From NCBI RefSeq assembly GCF_019249215.1, contig NZ_JAESDI010000009.1, positions 1-64,000 of the forward strand: DNA of 64,000 nucleotides, written 5' to 3'. The notes under the pieces were generated by a model. That model did not search any database. It worked only from the letters and a program-made list of their open reading frames with translations, and was not told the origin of the DNA. The position numbers and the translations under genes were made by a program. This document shows positions 37,580-46,524 of this stretch, one piece after another; position 1 is the first letter of the stretch, and each line of letters opens with the position of its first letter. The DNA is from Alteromonas lipotrueae. GTDB taxonomy: Bacteria; Pseudomonadota; Gammaproteobacteria; Enterobacterales; Alteromonadaceae.

Positions 37580-38545
37580 ATGCAAGTATTTGACGACAAC
37601 TCTCTATCTATTGGCCGCACGCCTCTAGTTAAATTAAACCGCGTTACTTCTGGTAACGTTTACGCAAAGGTTGAGTCTCGTAACCCTAGCTTCAGCGTTA
37701 AGTGTCGTATTGGCGCCAATATGATTTGGGATGCAGAAAAACGTGGCGTGCTTACCCAAGGTAAGGAAATCGTAGAGCCTACCAGTGGTAACACAGGTAT
37801 TGCCCTTGCGTTCGTTGCTGCTTCACGTGGTTACAAACTTACCCTAACCATGCCTAGCAGCATGAGTTTAGAGCGTAGAAAACTATTAAAGGCCCTTGGT
37901 GCAAGCTTAGTATTAACTGAAGCACCTAAAGGCATGAAAGGTGCAGTTGCCGCCGCACAAGAGATTGTGGCTTCTGATCCTGAAAAGTACGTTTTACTTC
38001 AGCAGTTCGATAACCCTGCTAACCCTGCTATCCATGAAAAGACCACAGGTCCTGAAATTTGGAATGACACCGACGGTAAAGTGGATGCATTCGTAGCAGG
38101 TGTAGGTACAGGCGGAACCATTACTGGTGTAAGCCGTTACCTTAAAAACACGCAAGGTAAAGCTATTACCTCTATTGCTGTAGAGCCTACTGACTCGCCC
38201 GTTATTACCCAAGCGATGAACGGTGAAGAACTCACACCAGGGCCACACAAAATTCAAGGTATTGGTGCAGGCTTCATTCCAGGTAACTTGGACTTAAGCT
38301 TGATTGACGAAGTTGAGCAAGTCACCAACGATGAATGTATGGAAATGGCGCACCGCTTGATGACCGAAGAAGGTATTCTTGCGGGTATTTCTTCTGGTGC
38401 AGCAGTGGTAGCAGCAAAACGTTTTGCTGAACGCCCAGAGAACAAAGACAAAATTGTTGTTGTACTGCTAGCCAGTGGTACCGAGCGCTACCTAAGTAGC
38501 CCATTATTTGCGGGCGCATTTGGTGACCAAGAAGAAACACAATAA
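37580..38545 (+). CDS. cysK: Cysteine synthase A (O-acetylserine sulfhydrylase) CysK
   Basis: The product is 321 residues and closely follows CysK over its whole length. [32 protein letters not shown] with the PLP lysine in [35 protein letters not shown] for PLP phosphate binding, and [15 protein letters not shown] are all present. It makes L-cysteine from O-acetylserine and sulfide. It is a single transcription unit with its own terminator. CysK, not CysM, is favoured by the [19 protein letters not shown] stretch. Confidence 0.96.
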   Translation: MQVFDDNSLSIGRTPLVKLNRVTSGNVYAKVESRNPSFSVKCRIGANMIWDAEKRGVLTQGKEIVEPTSGNTGIALAFVAASRGYKLTLTMPSSMSLERRKLLKALGASLVLTEAPKGMKGAVAAAQEIVASDPEKYVLLQQFDNPANPAIHEKTTGPEIWNDTDGKVDAFVAGVGTGGTITGVSRYLKNTQGKAITSIAVEPTDSPVITQAMNGEELTPGPHKIQGIGAGFIPGNLDLSLIDEVEQVTNDECMEMAHRLMTEEGILAGISSGAAVVAAKRFAERPENKDKIVVVLLASGTERYLSSPLFAGAFGDQEETQ

Positions 38546-38585
38546 TCACTTTTATTAACCCGTTATACGGTTAGAGTGTAAATAA

Positions 38586-38613
38586 CAAAACGAGGCTTCG
38601 GCCTCGTTTTTTG
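38586..38613 (+). terminator. Terminator of cysK
   Basis: Stem CGAGGC-TTCG-GCCTCG with A- and T-tracts. Confidence 0.93.
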
Positions 38614-38839
38614 TTTTTAGATACTCTATAAAGGCATACCATTCATCATCGCTATATCATTGTTTGTAGTAAAAAGGGCTCAAAACCTTTTATCTCAACT
38701 ATCTTTATCTAAAGTCAGTAATTTAAAAGATGAGTGAATGTTATTCGAAAGGTTTAGACGTATTGGCTTGCGTCTCATCGGATGAGTCTTGATAATATGC
38801 GCGATCATTTTCCTTAGTCTTATTGTGGGGTTGTCATAA

Positions 38840-39298
38840 ATGCGGTCTTTTCGTTTTAGTTTGTTTGCCGTTTTGCTTAGCGTGCTTTGTTTAGCAGGAT
38901 GTGGAGAAAAAGAAGAAGGCATGGGTCGCTATGGTATGTTGGCCGACAGTACGCCAGAGTATTCTGCAGTTACGTTTCTGAAAAGCGTTTATGAAGACGA
39001 TAATCTTGATGTAGCCATTAGCCTGTCATCCGATCGTTTAGCGAGAATTCTGACTAATTACCACAGTAATAGAAATGTTCAGCGCCACCTTTTAAATTTA
39101 AAGTACGACTCTGTCGTTATTACCCCACAAAGCGGTAATAGTGTTGGGCGTTCTGAGTTCTCGGAAAAGGCAACGGTTACCGTATTTTTAAGTGGAATGT
39201 ACGATAACGATAAAATTGAGGACTTGCGCAGCTTAGAGCTTATTAAAGAAGATGGTATGTGGAAAGTATCTCAAATACATCCAGATCATTTCATGTAA
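38840..39298 (+). CDS. Small lipoprotein of unknown function
   Basis: The product is 152 residues. The N terminus MRSFRFSLFAVLLSVLCLAG then Cys21 is a canonical lipoprotein signal with lipobox LAGC. The mature domain is mixed alpha/beta: EYSAVTFLKSVYEDDNLDVA, then FSEKATVTVFLSGMYDND and LIKEDGMWKVSQIHPDHFM. The last part resembles the end of small NTF2-like or DUF4878-like lipoproteins, but I do not assign a family. It is a single gene with a clear terminator. Confidence 0.75.
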   Translation: MRSFRFSLFAVLLSVLCLAGCGEKEEGMGRYGMLADSTPEYSAVTFLKSVYEDDNLDVAISLSSDRLARILTNYHSNRNVQRHLLNLKYDSVVITPQSGNSVGRSEFSEKATVTVFLSGMYDNDKIEDLRSLELIKEDGMWKVSQIHPDHFM

Positions 39299-39301
39299 TA
39301 A

Positions 39302-39334
39302 AAAAGGCTGTTCGAGTTATTCGAACAGCCTTTT
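39302..39334. terminator. Bidirectional terminator between the lipoprotein gene and ggt
   Basis: Stem AAAAGGCTGTTCGA/TCGAACAGCCTTTT, loop GTTAT. Confidence 0.93.
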
Positions 39335-39367
39335 GTGTAAGCTAGGATGCTTTTTAAATAAAGCCGC

Positions 39368-41125
39368 TTAGCGCCCTACCGCAACGCCTTCACGTCTTGG
39401 ATCCGCACCGCCAATAATCTTACCCGACTTAATTTGAATACCATGTAAACCGCTGTTTAAGTCGACAACCTTTACATTATGCCCTAACGCTTTTAACGGC
39501 GCTTCAAGCTCAGCAATCGGCGTTCCCTTTTCAAGGGCTGTGTAATCATTTCGGTTAGTAATTTTAGGTAAATTAATGGCCTGCTGTATGTCTAATCCAA
39601 AATCCAACACGCCCACTAACGTTTGTGCCACGTAACTCACAATACGTGAGCCACCAGGAGAGCCTACTACGACTTCTAGCTCGCCTTCCTCATCGAACAC
39701 CATTGTGGGGCTCATAGCGCTTCGTGGGCGCTTACCTGGCTCAACACGGTTGGGTACAGGGAAGCGATTCTGCGTAGGCGAAAACGAAAAGTCGGTTAAT
39801 TGGTTATTTAGCAAGAAGCCACCAACCATCAAACCCGAACCGAACATAAACTCGATACTTGTGGTCATCGATACCGCGTTGCCCTCTTTATCGACGATAG
39901 AGAAATGCGAGGTGTTAGGCTGTTCCATGTTGCTGCCAAGACTAATATTGGCATCACCGTAAGGATTGCCAGCACGTACCCGTCGCCACTTCTTATCGGA
40001 TGCAATACCTTCGGCACGGCGATTCAGATACGCGGTGTTAATCATGGCGGCAAAAGGTAGGTTGGTAAAATCACTATCCGCTATGTATTTTTCTCTGTCA
40101 GCGTAGGCCAGTGCGCTTGATTGAGTAAAAACGTTTGCGAATTCTACAGAGTCAGGCGTGAGGGTAGAAAAATCCTGCCCTTCCAACATTTTCAGAATTT
40201 GGTACACGTTTATACCGCCCGAACTTGGCGGTGCCATGCCACAAATCTGTTTTTCACGATACAAACCACACACCGGTTCACGTCGAATAGGTTCGTAAGC
40301 AGCTAAATCCTCTGTTGTCATTTGACCTGGGTTAATTGACGCAGAATTTACCGTTTTAACAATCTTTTCAGCTAGCTCGCCTTTATACAGATAATCAGTG
40401 CCGTTTTCGGCAATACCCTTCAACGTTTTAGCCAATTGCCTATTTTTACGTATTGCACCTTCTTTTAACGGAAGCCCAGCGGGAAAGAAGTAGGTGGAAC
40501 TGGTTGGAAACGTTTTTAAACCTGGGTGGTAATCAAGGGCAATGAGCTTGGCCAGTCGTGGGGACACTCGAAACCCTTCGGTTGCCGTTTTGATAGAATC
40601 GTCAAACAGTGCGTTCCACGGCAAATTACCGAATTCACTTTGGGCAGTTTCCAGCGCTTTAATTGCGCCAGGTACACCTACCGATTTCCCGCCTACCACG
40701 GCATCAAGCCAACGCATGGGCTTATTGCCTTCAATAAACCAATGAGAGTTTACGGCCGCGGGGGCGGTTTCTCTACCGTCAAAGGTGTGCAGCACTTTGT
40801 TTTTATTGTCCCAATACAATATAAACGCGCCACCACCAATTCCAGAGGATTGTGGTTCAACAAGCGATAACATGGATTGCACAGCAACAGCAGCATCAAT
40901 GGCGCTTCCACCTTTCGCCAATATATTTTTGCCTGCCCATGAAGCATATGGGTTAGCTGCTACCACCATGTAATCTTTAGCAGCAAAGGCTTGTTTGTCC
41001 ACGTATCCCGTGGCAGCCTCTGGCTCCCCAACTTCTCTTACTTGTTGTGCACTTGCAGACACCAACAGGCAGCTTGAAACTGCAATGGCTAAAAGCGATG
41101 AACAGAACCATGAACCACGTTTCAA
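39368..41125 (-). CDS. ggt: Gamma-glutamyltransferase
   Basis: The product is 585 residues with a signal peptide (LAIAVSSCLLVSASAQ). It is an Ntn-hydrolase made as one chain and split autocatalytically before Thr405 in PNTSHFSIVDKEGNAVSMTT. The large-subunit start reads MVVAANPYASWAGKNILAKG then GIGGGAFILYWD, and the small subunit contains FGSGLMVGGFLLNNQLTDFS and RPRSAMSPTMVFDEEGEL, all family signatures. It cleaves or transfers gamma-glutamyl groups of glutathione in the periplasm. The following enoyl-CoA hydratase gene is 15 bases upstream on the same strand. Confidence 0.94.
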   Translation of the reverse strand: MKRGSWFCSSLLAIAVSSCLLVSASAQQVREVGEPEAATGYVDKQAFAAKDYMVVAANPYASWAGKNILAKGGSAIDAAVAVQSMLSLVEPQSSGIGGGAFILYWDNKNKVLHTFDGRETAPAAVNSHWFIEGNKPMRWLDAVVGGKSVGVPGAIKALETAQSEFGNLPWNALFDDSIKTATEGFRVSPRLAKLIALDYHPGLKTFPTSSTYFFPAGLPLKEGAIRKNRQLAKTLKGIAENGTDYLYKGELAEKIVKTVNSASINPGQMTTEDLAAYEPIRREPVCGLYREKQICGMAPPSSGGINVYQILKMLEGQDFSTLTPDSVEFANVFTQSSALAYADREKYIADSDFTNLPFAAMINTAYLNRRAEGIASDKKWRRVRAGNPYGDANISLGSNMEQPNTSHFSIVDKEGNAVSMTTSIEFMFGSGLMVGGFLLNNQLTDFSFSPTQNRFPVPNRVEPGKRPRSAMSPTMVFDEEGELEVVVGSPGGSRIVSYVAQTLVGVLDFGLDIQQAINLPKITNRNDYTALEKGTPIAELEAPLKALGHNVKVVDLNSGLHGIQIKSGKIIGGADPRREGVAVGR

Positions 41126-41140
41126 AATATGACTTCCTCT

Positions 41141-41905
41141 TTATTTAAATTTCTCCGGATTGATCGGACGTTTTGACAAAAACGCATCAAACGCTTCACG
41201 CGCAGCCTCTGAATCCATTGCTTGACCAAACACATCGAATTCAATATCCATATAATGGTGGGTAGATTCCACATCATTCTTTAACAGTGATTTGGTTTGC
41301 ATCAATGCAAATGAGGGCTTTGACACCAGTTTTTTACACACCGATGCCACTTTCTCGGTTAACTCGTCGGCAGAATAGATACCGGTAATCAACCCAAACT
41401 GACACGCATCTTCTGTGCCAAATGGTTCGCCTAACATCAGCCACTCGCTGGCTTTTACATGCCCCGCCATTTTCGGAAGAAGATAACTTGAAGCAAATTC
41501 AGGTACAAGGCCTAAGTTGATGAATGGTAGAACAAATCGGGTGTTTGTCTCAGCGTAGATAAAATCACAATGTAATAGCATCGTCGTGCCTATACCCACA
41601 GCTACGCCATGAACCTGTGCGACTACCGGCACTTTACAGTTTATTAGCCCGCGCATAAATGCCGCAGACTCATTCACGTCATCTCCTTCTTTGCGCCCTG
41701 CAAAATCACTAATATCGTTACCGGAAGTGAAACAATCTCCCTCACCACGAATCAGCACAGTCTTGATACTATCGTCATTTTCAATACTGAATAATGCGTC
41801 AGCCATGCTCTGATACATTTCTCGGGTTAAGGCGTTTTTCTTCTCTGGGCGATTGATGGTGATCGTTAAGATCCCGTTTTTCTTTTCACTTAAAATTAGA
41901 GACAT
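41141..41905 (-). CDS. Enoyl-CoA hydratase/isomerase family protein
   Basis: The product is 254 residues of the crotonase fold. The N-terminal part reads LTITINRPEKKNALTREMYQ; the oxyanion-hole regions are GDCFTSGNDISDF and VGIGTTMLLHCDFIYAETNT; FINLGLVPEFASSYLLPKMA follows with the position of the catalytic acid in the LVPE turn. The C-terminal AREAFDAFLSKRPINPEKFK is typical. Substrate is unknown; in this position, likely acyl-CoA beta-oxidation or isomerisation. It probably shares a transcript with ggt. Confidence 0.88.
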   Translation of the reverse strand: MSLILSEKKNGILTITINRPEKKNALTREMYQSMADALFSIENDDSIKTVLIRGEGDCFTSGNDISDFAGRKEGDDVNESAAFMRGLINCKVPVVAQVHGVAVGIGTTMLLHCDFIYAETNTRFVLPFINLGLVPEFASSYLLPKMAGHVKASEWLMLGEPFGTEDACQFGLITGIYSADELTEKVASVCKKLVSKPSFALMQTKSLLKNDVESTHHYMDIEFDVFGQAMDSEAAREAFDAFLSKRPINPEKFK

Positions 41906-42044
41906 GTGTCACCTCTTTACGTTTTTATGATTGTTATATAGGCGGAAGCCGACAAAAAAAGCATTTTTACCGATAACGCTTCCCACCCTACTGGCAATTT
42001 TATGTATCATACCCAGCACACACGGATTACTAAAATAAATAACA

Positions 42045-42632
42045 ATGATGATGTCACTACCGGTCTCACCTAAGTATAGCGTAGGGCCACTTATTTTAGC
42101 GTTTAGCGCTATTGTCGCTTTTTTCTTAGAGCCGCTCTCTGGTAAGTGGTTAGCTTACGATCGTTTCGCCATTCAAGGGTTGGAAACCTGGCGTTTATTA
42201 TCTGGCAATATTGTGCACACCAATGGGTATCACCTGCTGCTGAATTTATCAGGCCTTACCTTACTGTGGGCGTTACACGGCGAACATTACCGAATAGGTC
42301 GTTTCTTAAAAGTATTTGTATGGTGCAGCTTAGGCACAAGTGCAGGTCTTTACCTTTTTTCTGAAGATCTTATTTGGTATGCGGGGCTATCAGGTGCGCT
42401 ACACGGTATCTTCGTATGGGGCGCGTTAATGGATATTATGAATAAGATGCGCTCGGGTTGGATTTTACTGGGCGGTGTTGCGCTTAAAGTGATTTATGAA
42501 CAAGTATCAGGCAGTAGTGCTCAGGTTGCTGCACTGATTGACGCCAAAGTTGCCATCGATTCGCACTTATTCGGTGCGCTAAGTGGATTAATCATCTTCA
42601 CGCTGATGTGGCTAACCGCTAAAAAACGGTAG
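42045..42632 (+). CDS. rrtA: Rhombosortase-like rhomboid protease
   Basis: The product is 195 residues with about six membrane segments. The rhomboid dyad is Ser116 in WYAGLSGALHG and His174 in IDSHLFGALSG; HTNGYHLLLNLSGL holds the upstream conserved His and Asn. The short length without extra domains and the LSG-LHG pattern match the rhombosortases, which cleave GlyGly-CTERM tails of exported proteins. No protein in this window ends with that tail, so its clients are elsewhere. It has its own terminator. Confidence 0.83.
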   Translation: MMMSLPVSPKYSVGPLILAFSAIVAFFLEPLSGKWLAYDRFAIQGLETWRLLSGNIVHTNGYHLLLNLSGLTLLWALHGEHYRIGRFLKVFVWCSLGTSAGLYLFSEDLIWYAGLSGALHGIFVWGALMDIMNKMRSGWILLGGVALKVIYEQVSGSSAQVAALIDAKVAIDSHLFGALSGLIIFTLMWLTAKKR

Positions 42633-42702
42633 TTAACAAGTGAAATAGAATTGGGTGTGACAATACGGTTTCCTGTACTAACTACTGACTACCCACTAAA
42701 AC

Positions 42703-42734
42703 AAAAACGCCCCTTTATAGGGGCGTTTTTTTTA
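42703..42734. terminator. Bidirectional terminator
   Basis: Stem AAAAACGCCCCT/AGGGGCGTTTTT, loop TTAT, between convergent genes. Confidence 0.94.
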
Positions 42735-42757
42735 TCTTAATAGCCCGCCTTTGCTCA

Positions 42758-45295
42758 CTACAAATTCTCTTCGAATAACTTATAGATTCGGCGGTATTCA
42801 TCTAACCAAGAGCTTGGTTGAACGAAACCATGTGGCTCTACAGGGTAAATAGCCGTTTCAAAGTCTTCCTTTTCTAGCTCGATTAAGCGCTGAACTAGTC
42901 GAACCGTGTCATGGAAAAACACATTGTCATCCACCATGGGGGCATTAATTAACAGTGGTTTCTCTAGCCCATCTGCAAAATAGATAGGTGAACTGCGCTC
43001 ATAAGCAATAGGATCTACAGCTGGGGTGTTAAGGATGTTTGACGTATACCCAATGTTATAGTGCGCCCAATCTGTTACTGGGCGAAGCGCTGCGCCAGCT
43101 GCAAAAAGATCCGGTGCGTTAAACATAGACATAAAGGTTAAGAACCCGCCATAAGAGCCCCCATACGTGCCTATTCGGTTGCGATCGACATTGGCGTTTT
43201 CTACCAACCAGTTAACCCCATCGCGTAAATCTTGTACTTCAGGCGTCCCCATGTTGCGGTAGATAGCCGTGCGCCAGTCGCGCCCGTAACCCGCCGAAGC
43301 ACGGTAGTCCATATCTAGTACCACATATCCTTGTTGCACTAGCATGCTGTTAAACATGTATTCTCTGAAATACAACGACCACCCTAGGTGGGCATTTTGC
43401 AAATAACCTGCACCGTGATTAAAGACTACTGCCTTAAGCGGCTTACCTGCTTGATAGTCTTTTGGTAAGTATACGCGGGCATAAATAGGGGCATCGGTGT
43501 GACTAGATGGAATGGCCACCACGTTGGGCACTGCCCACGGCATAGCGGTGAACGCGTCGCTTACCGTATCGGTAATTTTCATAGCCGCTTCATTGCTATC
43601 TACAGCTTTAACATAAAGCTCTGGAGGACGAGACACTTTGCCATGACTTAACACTAATGTGGCGTTATCCGGACTGAGTTTATACTCTGTTATACCGTTG
43701 AGGTTGGTTAGCGCTTCTACTTCACCGCCGGTAGTCTTCACACGATAAACTTCAAAAATACCGGGATGTTTACTGTTTGCGGTAAAATACATCCACATGT
43801 CATCGTTAGACAACGTTGGGTTATCGGTAACGAATGTACCTTGGGTTAATGCTTTTGGCGCTTGACCAGGTACTTGCGTATAAAGATGTGCATACCCTGA
43901 ATGTTCAGACTGATAATACAAGGTTTCGCTGTTATTAAACCAACCGAAGCTGTTAAAACGATAGTTTACCCACGCATCATCATGTAGGCGATGTTGGTTC
44001 ACTAAACGTTGGTTATCCAAGTCTACCGTGGCAATCCAGCGATCTTTGTTGTCCCAGGCCTCTACCATTACCGCAACTTGCTCACCGTTTTTATGCCAGC
44101 TTATAGACGGCTTTTGCCAGTTCCAGCTAGATAATAAGGTAATAGGTCTTGGTAAGCGGTTCACGTCATAACGCTCACCTTTAGCTTCAGCATTTTCAGT
44201 CTTTACATCGGCTAACACATCATCGTTATAGCCCGGTAAGCTAAAATAATTTAATAATGACTTTTCACCGCTAGCTAAGTCTAAGAGCCAAAGCTGATGA
44301 TTAATGGGTTCAGCGTCAGCTACTTTTCTACGTACAGGCTTGCTCGCTATGCGGCTATCTTCCTGAATGTAGTGCGGCATAATGTCCCTATCATCACGAG
44401 TAGGCGTATCTGGCGTGGTCGCCACAATCGCAAAATTCCCTTTCGGGGATACACTCACGCCTACCAGTTTATGGGTTTTATCGAAATAAAAAGTATCGGG
44501 TGCAATGCTGGTGTTATTTGCCGCAAGCGTATCTTGCGCATTTGCTTTCGCTTCACGATCTTTGCGCTTTTTAGCAATGTATTGAATTAATGATTGTTGC
44601 TGCTCGGCAATATAATCTTTTGGCGCAGCGACTGGTTCTGGTTCATCGCTGAATGCCCAACTTACCAATTCTTCTCTGCTGCCGTTCGTTAGGTCTATGG
44701 CAATGGCGCTGTTGCCACTCAATGCCATTAAACGCCCATCAGTCATAAAAGATAGCGATGAGAGAAAGCTACCACCACGGGTAAGTTGCACAACGTCATC
44801 ATTGGCAAGTTGCACATATACGCTGTCTTTAAACCGGTAGGCAATGACGCCGTCTTCGCGCTCTGCCCGCTCATCGTATTTATATTGATGTAATTGAGAT
44901 AGCGGTGCTTTTTCACTTTTATCCGCCGCATCAAGAGTTGCTATATAAACATCTTTTAGCTTGCTGTTAGCTTGTTCTCTTTCGTAAACAATGTGACTAC
45001 CATCAATTGACCACCCCATATTAGTCGGGGCTCTGCCTAACCATTGAGGATCTGCCATAATTTGCTTTAAGGTAATCTCACCGTTTTGCGAGTACTGTAC
45101 AGGGCCCGGTTCAATATCAGGGATGTAAGAAGCAATCGGTTCATTACGGTTACTTTTAGGTGCTCTAGATGAAAGGGTGTCACTTTGGGCGGAGCTTCTT
45201 TTAGCGTTTAATTCAGTAGTTGGATCTGTATTGGCGCATCCGCTAAGCAGAAGCGTAATACTAGAAGCTAAAACAAGGGAAGAAAATTTCTGCAT
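42758..45295 (-). CDS. S9 family peptidase (prolyl oligopeptidase/DPP-like) lipoprotein
   Basis: The product is 845 residues with a lipoprotein signal (MQKFSSLVLASSITLLLSGC, Cys20). Residues ~90-590 form a WD40/PD40-type beta-propeller (repeated W-ISWHKNGEQVAVMVEAW, then YFTANSKHPGIFEVYRVKTT). The C-terminal alpha/beta-hydrolase has GTYGGSYGGFLTFM with the nucleophile Ser714, then ending NVFFHDTVRLVQRLIELEKE and PVEPHGFVQPSSW carrying the Asp and His. It should cleave short peptides after proline or a related residue at the cell envelope. Exact specificity unknown. Confidence 0.9.
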   Translation of the reverse strand: MQKFSSLVLASSITLLLSGCANTDPTTELNAKRSSAQSDTLSSRAPKSNRNEPIASYIPDIEPGPVQYSQNGEITLKQIMADPQWLGRAPTNMGWSIDGSHIVYEREQANSKLKDVYIATLDAADKSEKAPLSQLHQYKYDERAEREDGVIAYRFKDSVYVQLANDDVVQLTRGGSFLSSLSFMTDGRLMALSGNSAIAIDLTNGSREELVSWAFSDEPEPVAAPKDYIAEQQQSLIQYIAKKRKDREAKANAQDTLAANNTSIAPDTFYFDKTHKLVGVSVSPKGNFAIVATTPDTPTRDDRDIMPHYIQEDSRIASKPVRRKVADAEPINHQLWLLDLASGEKSLLNYFSLPGYNDDVLADVKTENAEAKGERYDVNRLPRPITLLSSWNWQKPSISWHKNGEQVAVMVEAWDNKDRWIATVDLDNQRLVNQHRLHDDAWVNYRFNSFGWFNNSETLYYQSEHSGYAHLYTQVPGQAPKALTQGTFVTDNPTLSNDDMWMYFTANSKHPGIFEVYRVKTTGGEVEALTNLNGITEYKLSPDNATLVLSHGKVSRPPELYVKAVDSNEAAMKITDTVSDAFTAMPWAVPNVVAIPSSHTDAPIYARVYLPKDYQAGKPLKAVVFNHGAGYLQNAHLGWSLYFREYMFNSMLVQQGYVVLDMDYRASAGYGRDWRTAIYRNMGTPEVQDLRDGVNWLVENANVDRNRIGTYGGSYGGFLTFMSMFNAPDLFAAGAALRPVTDWAHYNIGYTSNILNTPAVDPIAYERSSPIYFADGLEKPLLINAPMVDDNVFFHDTVRLVQRLIELEKEDFETAIYPVEPHGFVQPSSWLDEYRRIYKLFEENL

Positions 45296-45434
45296 ATTAA
45301 CGACTTTATTTTTTAGTTATGCTCGCATTATACCCAAAGAATTGTGTGATTGACTAATAGGCAGTAAACACTAGGTGTAATTTACTTAATCTATTAAAAA
45401 CTCAATATAACGCTTTTCATAAAAAGCACGGCAT

Positions 45435-45461
45435 AAAAAAGCCCCGCATAATATGCGGGGC
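45435..45461 (-). terminator. Terminator of azoR
   Basis: GCCCCGCATA/TATGCGGGGC stem, with a T-run following in the minus direction. Confidence 0.88.
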
Positions 45462-45532
45462 AATCAAGCACACTCAACTTGGAACACACTTTAGCTCAAA
45501 CGCACTCATTGCGTTTTGCTAACTGCATAGAT

Positions 45533-46141
45533 TTAGTCAGCGCTTTTTGGGGTTAGTTCAATTATTTTACCCTTCGCATTAGCGATACTTTCGTGAGCAC
45601 CGTCTTCACCCATGCTAAGTCCTTCTGCGTAAACAAATTTTACATCAGTAATACCAATGAAATTTAAAAAATGGGTTAAATAGCCTGTTTGTGTATCGTA
45701 ATCACTGCCTTCGTAGAGGCCGCCTCGACTAGCAAACACTTTAGCTTGTTTGCCTTCTAGTAAACCCACCGGCCCTGTTTCGGTGTACTTAAAGGTAATA
45801 CCCGCCCGTGCGACACGATCGAAATAGGCTTTAAGCGAAGAAGGAATACCGAAGTTATACATGGGTACCGCTAGCACAATTTCGTCTGCAGCTTGAAGTT
45901 GTGCAACCAGATCGTCGGAAACCGCGGCCAAACTTTTCTGAGAGGCAGAACGTTCGCTGGTGTCTGTCATCCACGCTTGCATTTCTTCACTCGTTAAATG
46001 TGCCAACGCTAGTTTTGCAACATCAACTTTTGTTACCGATATTTCGCTGCCTTCTAGTGATTGAAGGTAGAAGTCAGCAAGCTCAGTTGATTGACTGTTT
46101 TCGCCATTGAGGCTTGAATACACAACAAGAATAGACGTCAT
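45533..46141 (-). CDS. azoR: FMN-dependent NADH-azoreductase AzoR
   Basis: The product is 202 residues. The FMN-binding start ILVVYSSLNGENSQSTELAD is followed by VLAVPMYNFGIPSSLKAYFD, VARAGITFKYTETGPVGLLE, GKQAKVFASRGGLYEGSDYD and FLNFIGITDVKFVYAEGLSM. These are signatures of the AzoR/AcpD quinone and azo reductase family. It reduces quinones and azo dyes with NADH, a detoxifying role. A 12-bp inverted repeat that includes the Shine-Dalgarno sits directly before the start. Confidence 0.93.
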   Translation of the reverse strand: MTSILVVYSSLNGENSQSTELADFYLQSLEGSEISVTKVDVAKLALAHLTSEEMQAWMTDTSERSASQKSLAAVSDDLVAQLQAADEIVLAVPMYNFGIPSSLKAYFDRVARAGITFKYTETGPVGLLEGKQAKVFASRGGLYEGSDYDTQTGYLTHFLNFIGITDVKFVYAEGLSMGEDGAHESIANAKGKIIELTPKSAD

Positions 46142-46145
46142 AATA

Positions 46146-46182
46146 TTTCTCCTATTAGTTAGTCTGTAAATAATAGGAGAAA
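46146..46182 (-). promoter_or_regulatory. Inverted repeat covering the azoR ribosome-binding site
   Basis: TAATAGGAGAAA (arm nearer azoR in the transcript) pairs perfectly with TTTCTCCTATTA over 12 bp, 13-base loop. The AGGAG of azoR lies within the stem. It could be an operator palindrome or an RNA hairpin hiding the ribosome-binding site. Confidence 0.6.
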
Positions 46183-46302
46183 ATAAATCGAATCTATATT
46201 AGGAAAAAACCCACCTAACGTTCTATTTTAAATGACGAACGATCCATACCACAAAATACGCTAGCGCAAAATTTTCTAGTGGAGATTCTTAGCTGAATAT
46301 TA

Positions 46303-46413
46303 GTGAAAGCATATCTGAGGGGAGGATTCAGAGGGCAAGAAGCTGATCCTCTCATTGCTAACCCAGAATCAATCGAGTTTGCCACAACACAACTAAGAGA
46401 ATTAATGCGATGA
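46303..46413 (+). other. Short open segment of 36 codons, possible gene relic
   Basis: From GTG 46303 the frame reads MKAYLRGGFRGQEADPLIAN and ends in ESIEFATTQLRELMR. It looks protein-like and ends like a C terminus, but is too short to place. It may be the tail of a lost gene beside azoR. Coding status is uncertain. Confidence 0.25.
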
Positions 46414-46452
46414 AAAGGATCTAGCTACTTCTTGCAAAATCGATATTACCAT

Positions 46453-46493
46453 CACTTTTTGTTCGTTACTGCTCCGATGACGAACAAAAAGTG
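46453..46493. repeat. 14-bp perfect inverted repeat downstream of the PLP enzyme gene
   Basis: CACTTTTTGTTCGT and ACGAACAAAAAGTG are separated by 13 bases. It lies 32 bases beyond the stop of the minus-strand gene but lacks a T-run there, so it is not a classic terminator. Confidence 0.85.
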
Positions 46494-46524
46494 AAAATAA
46501 CGTTAAATCAATGAAGCCGACAAT

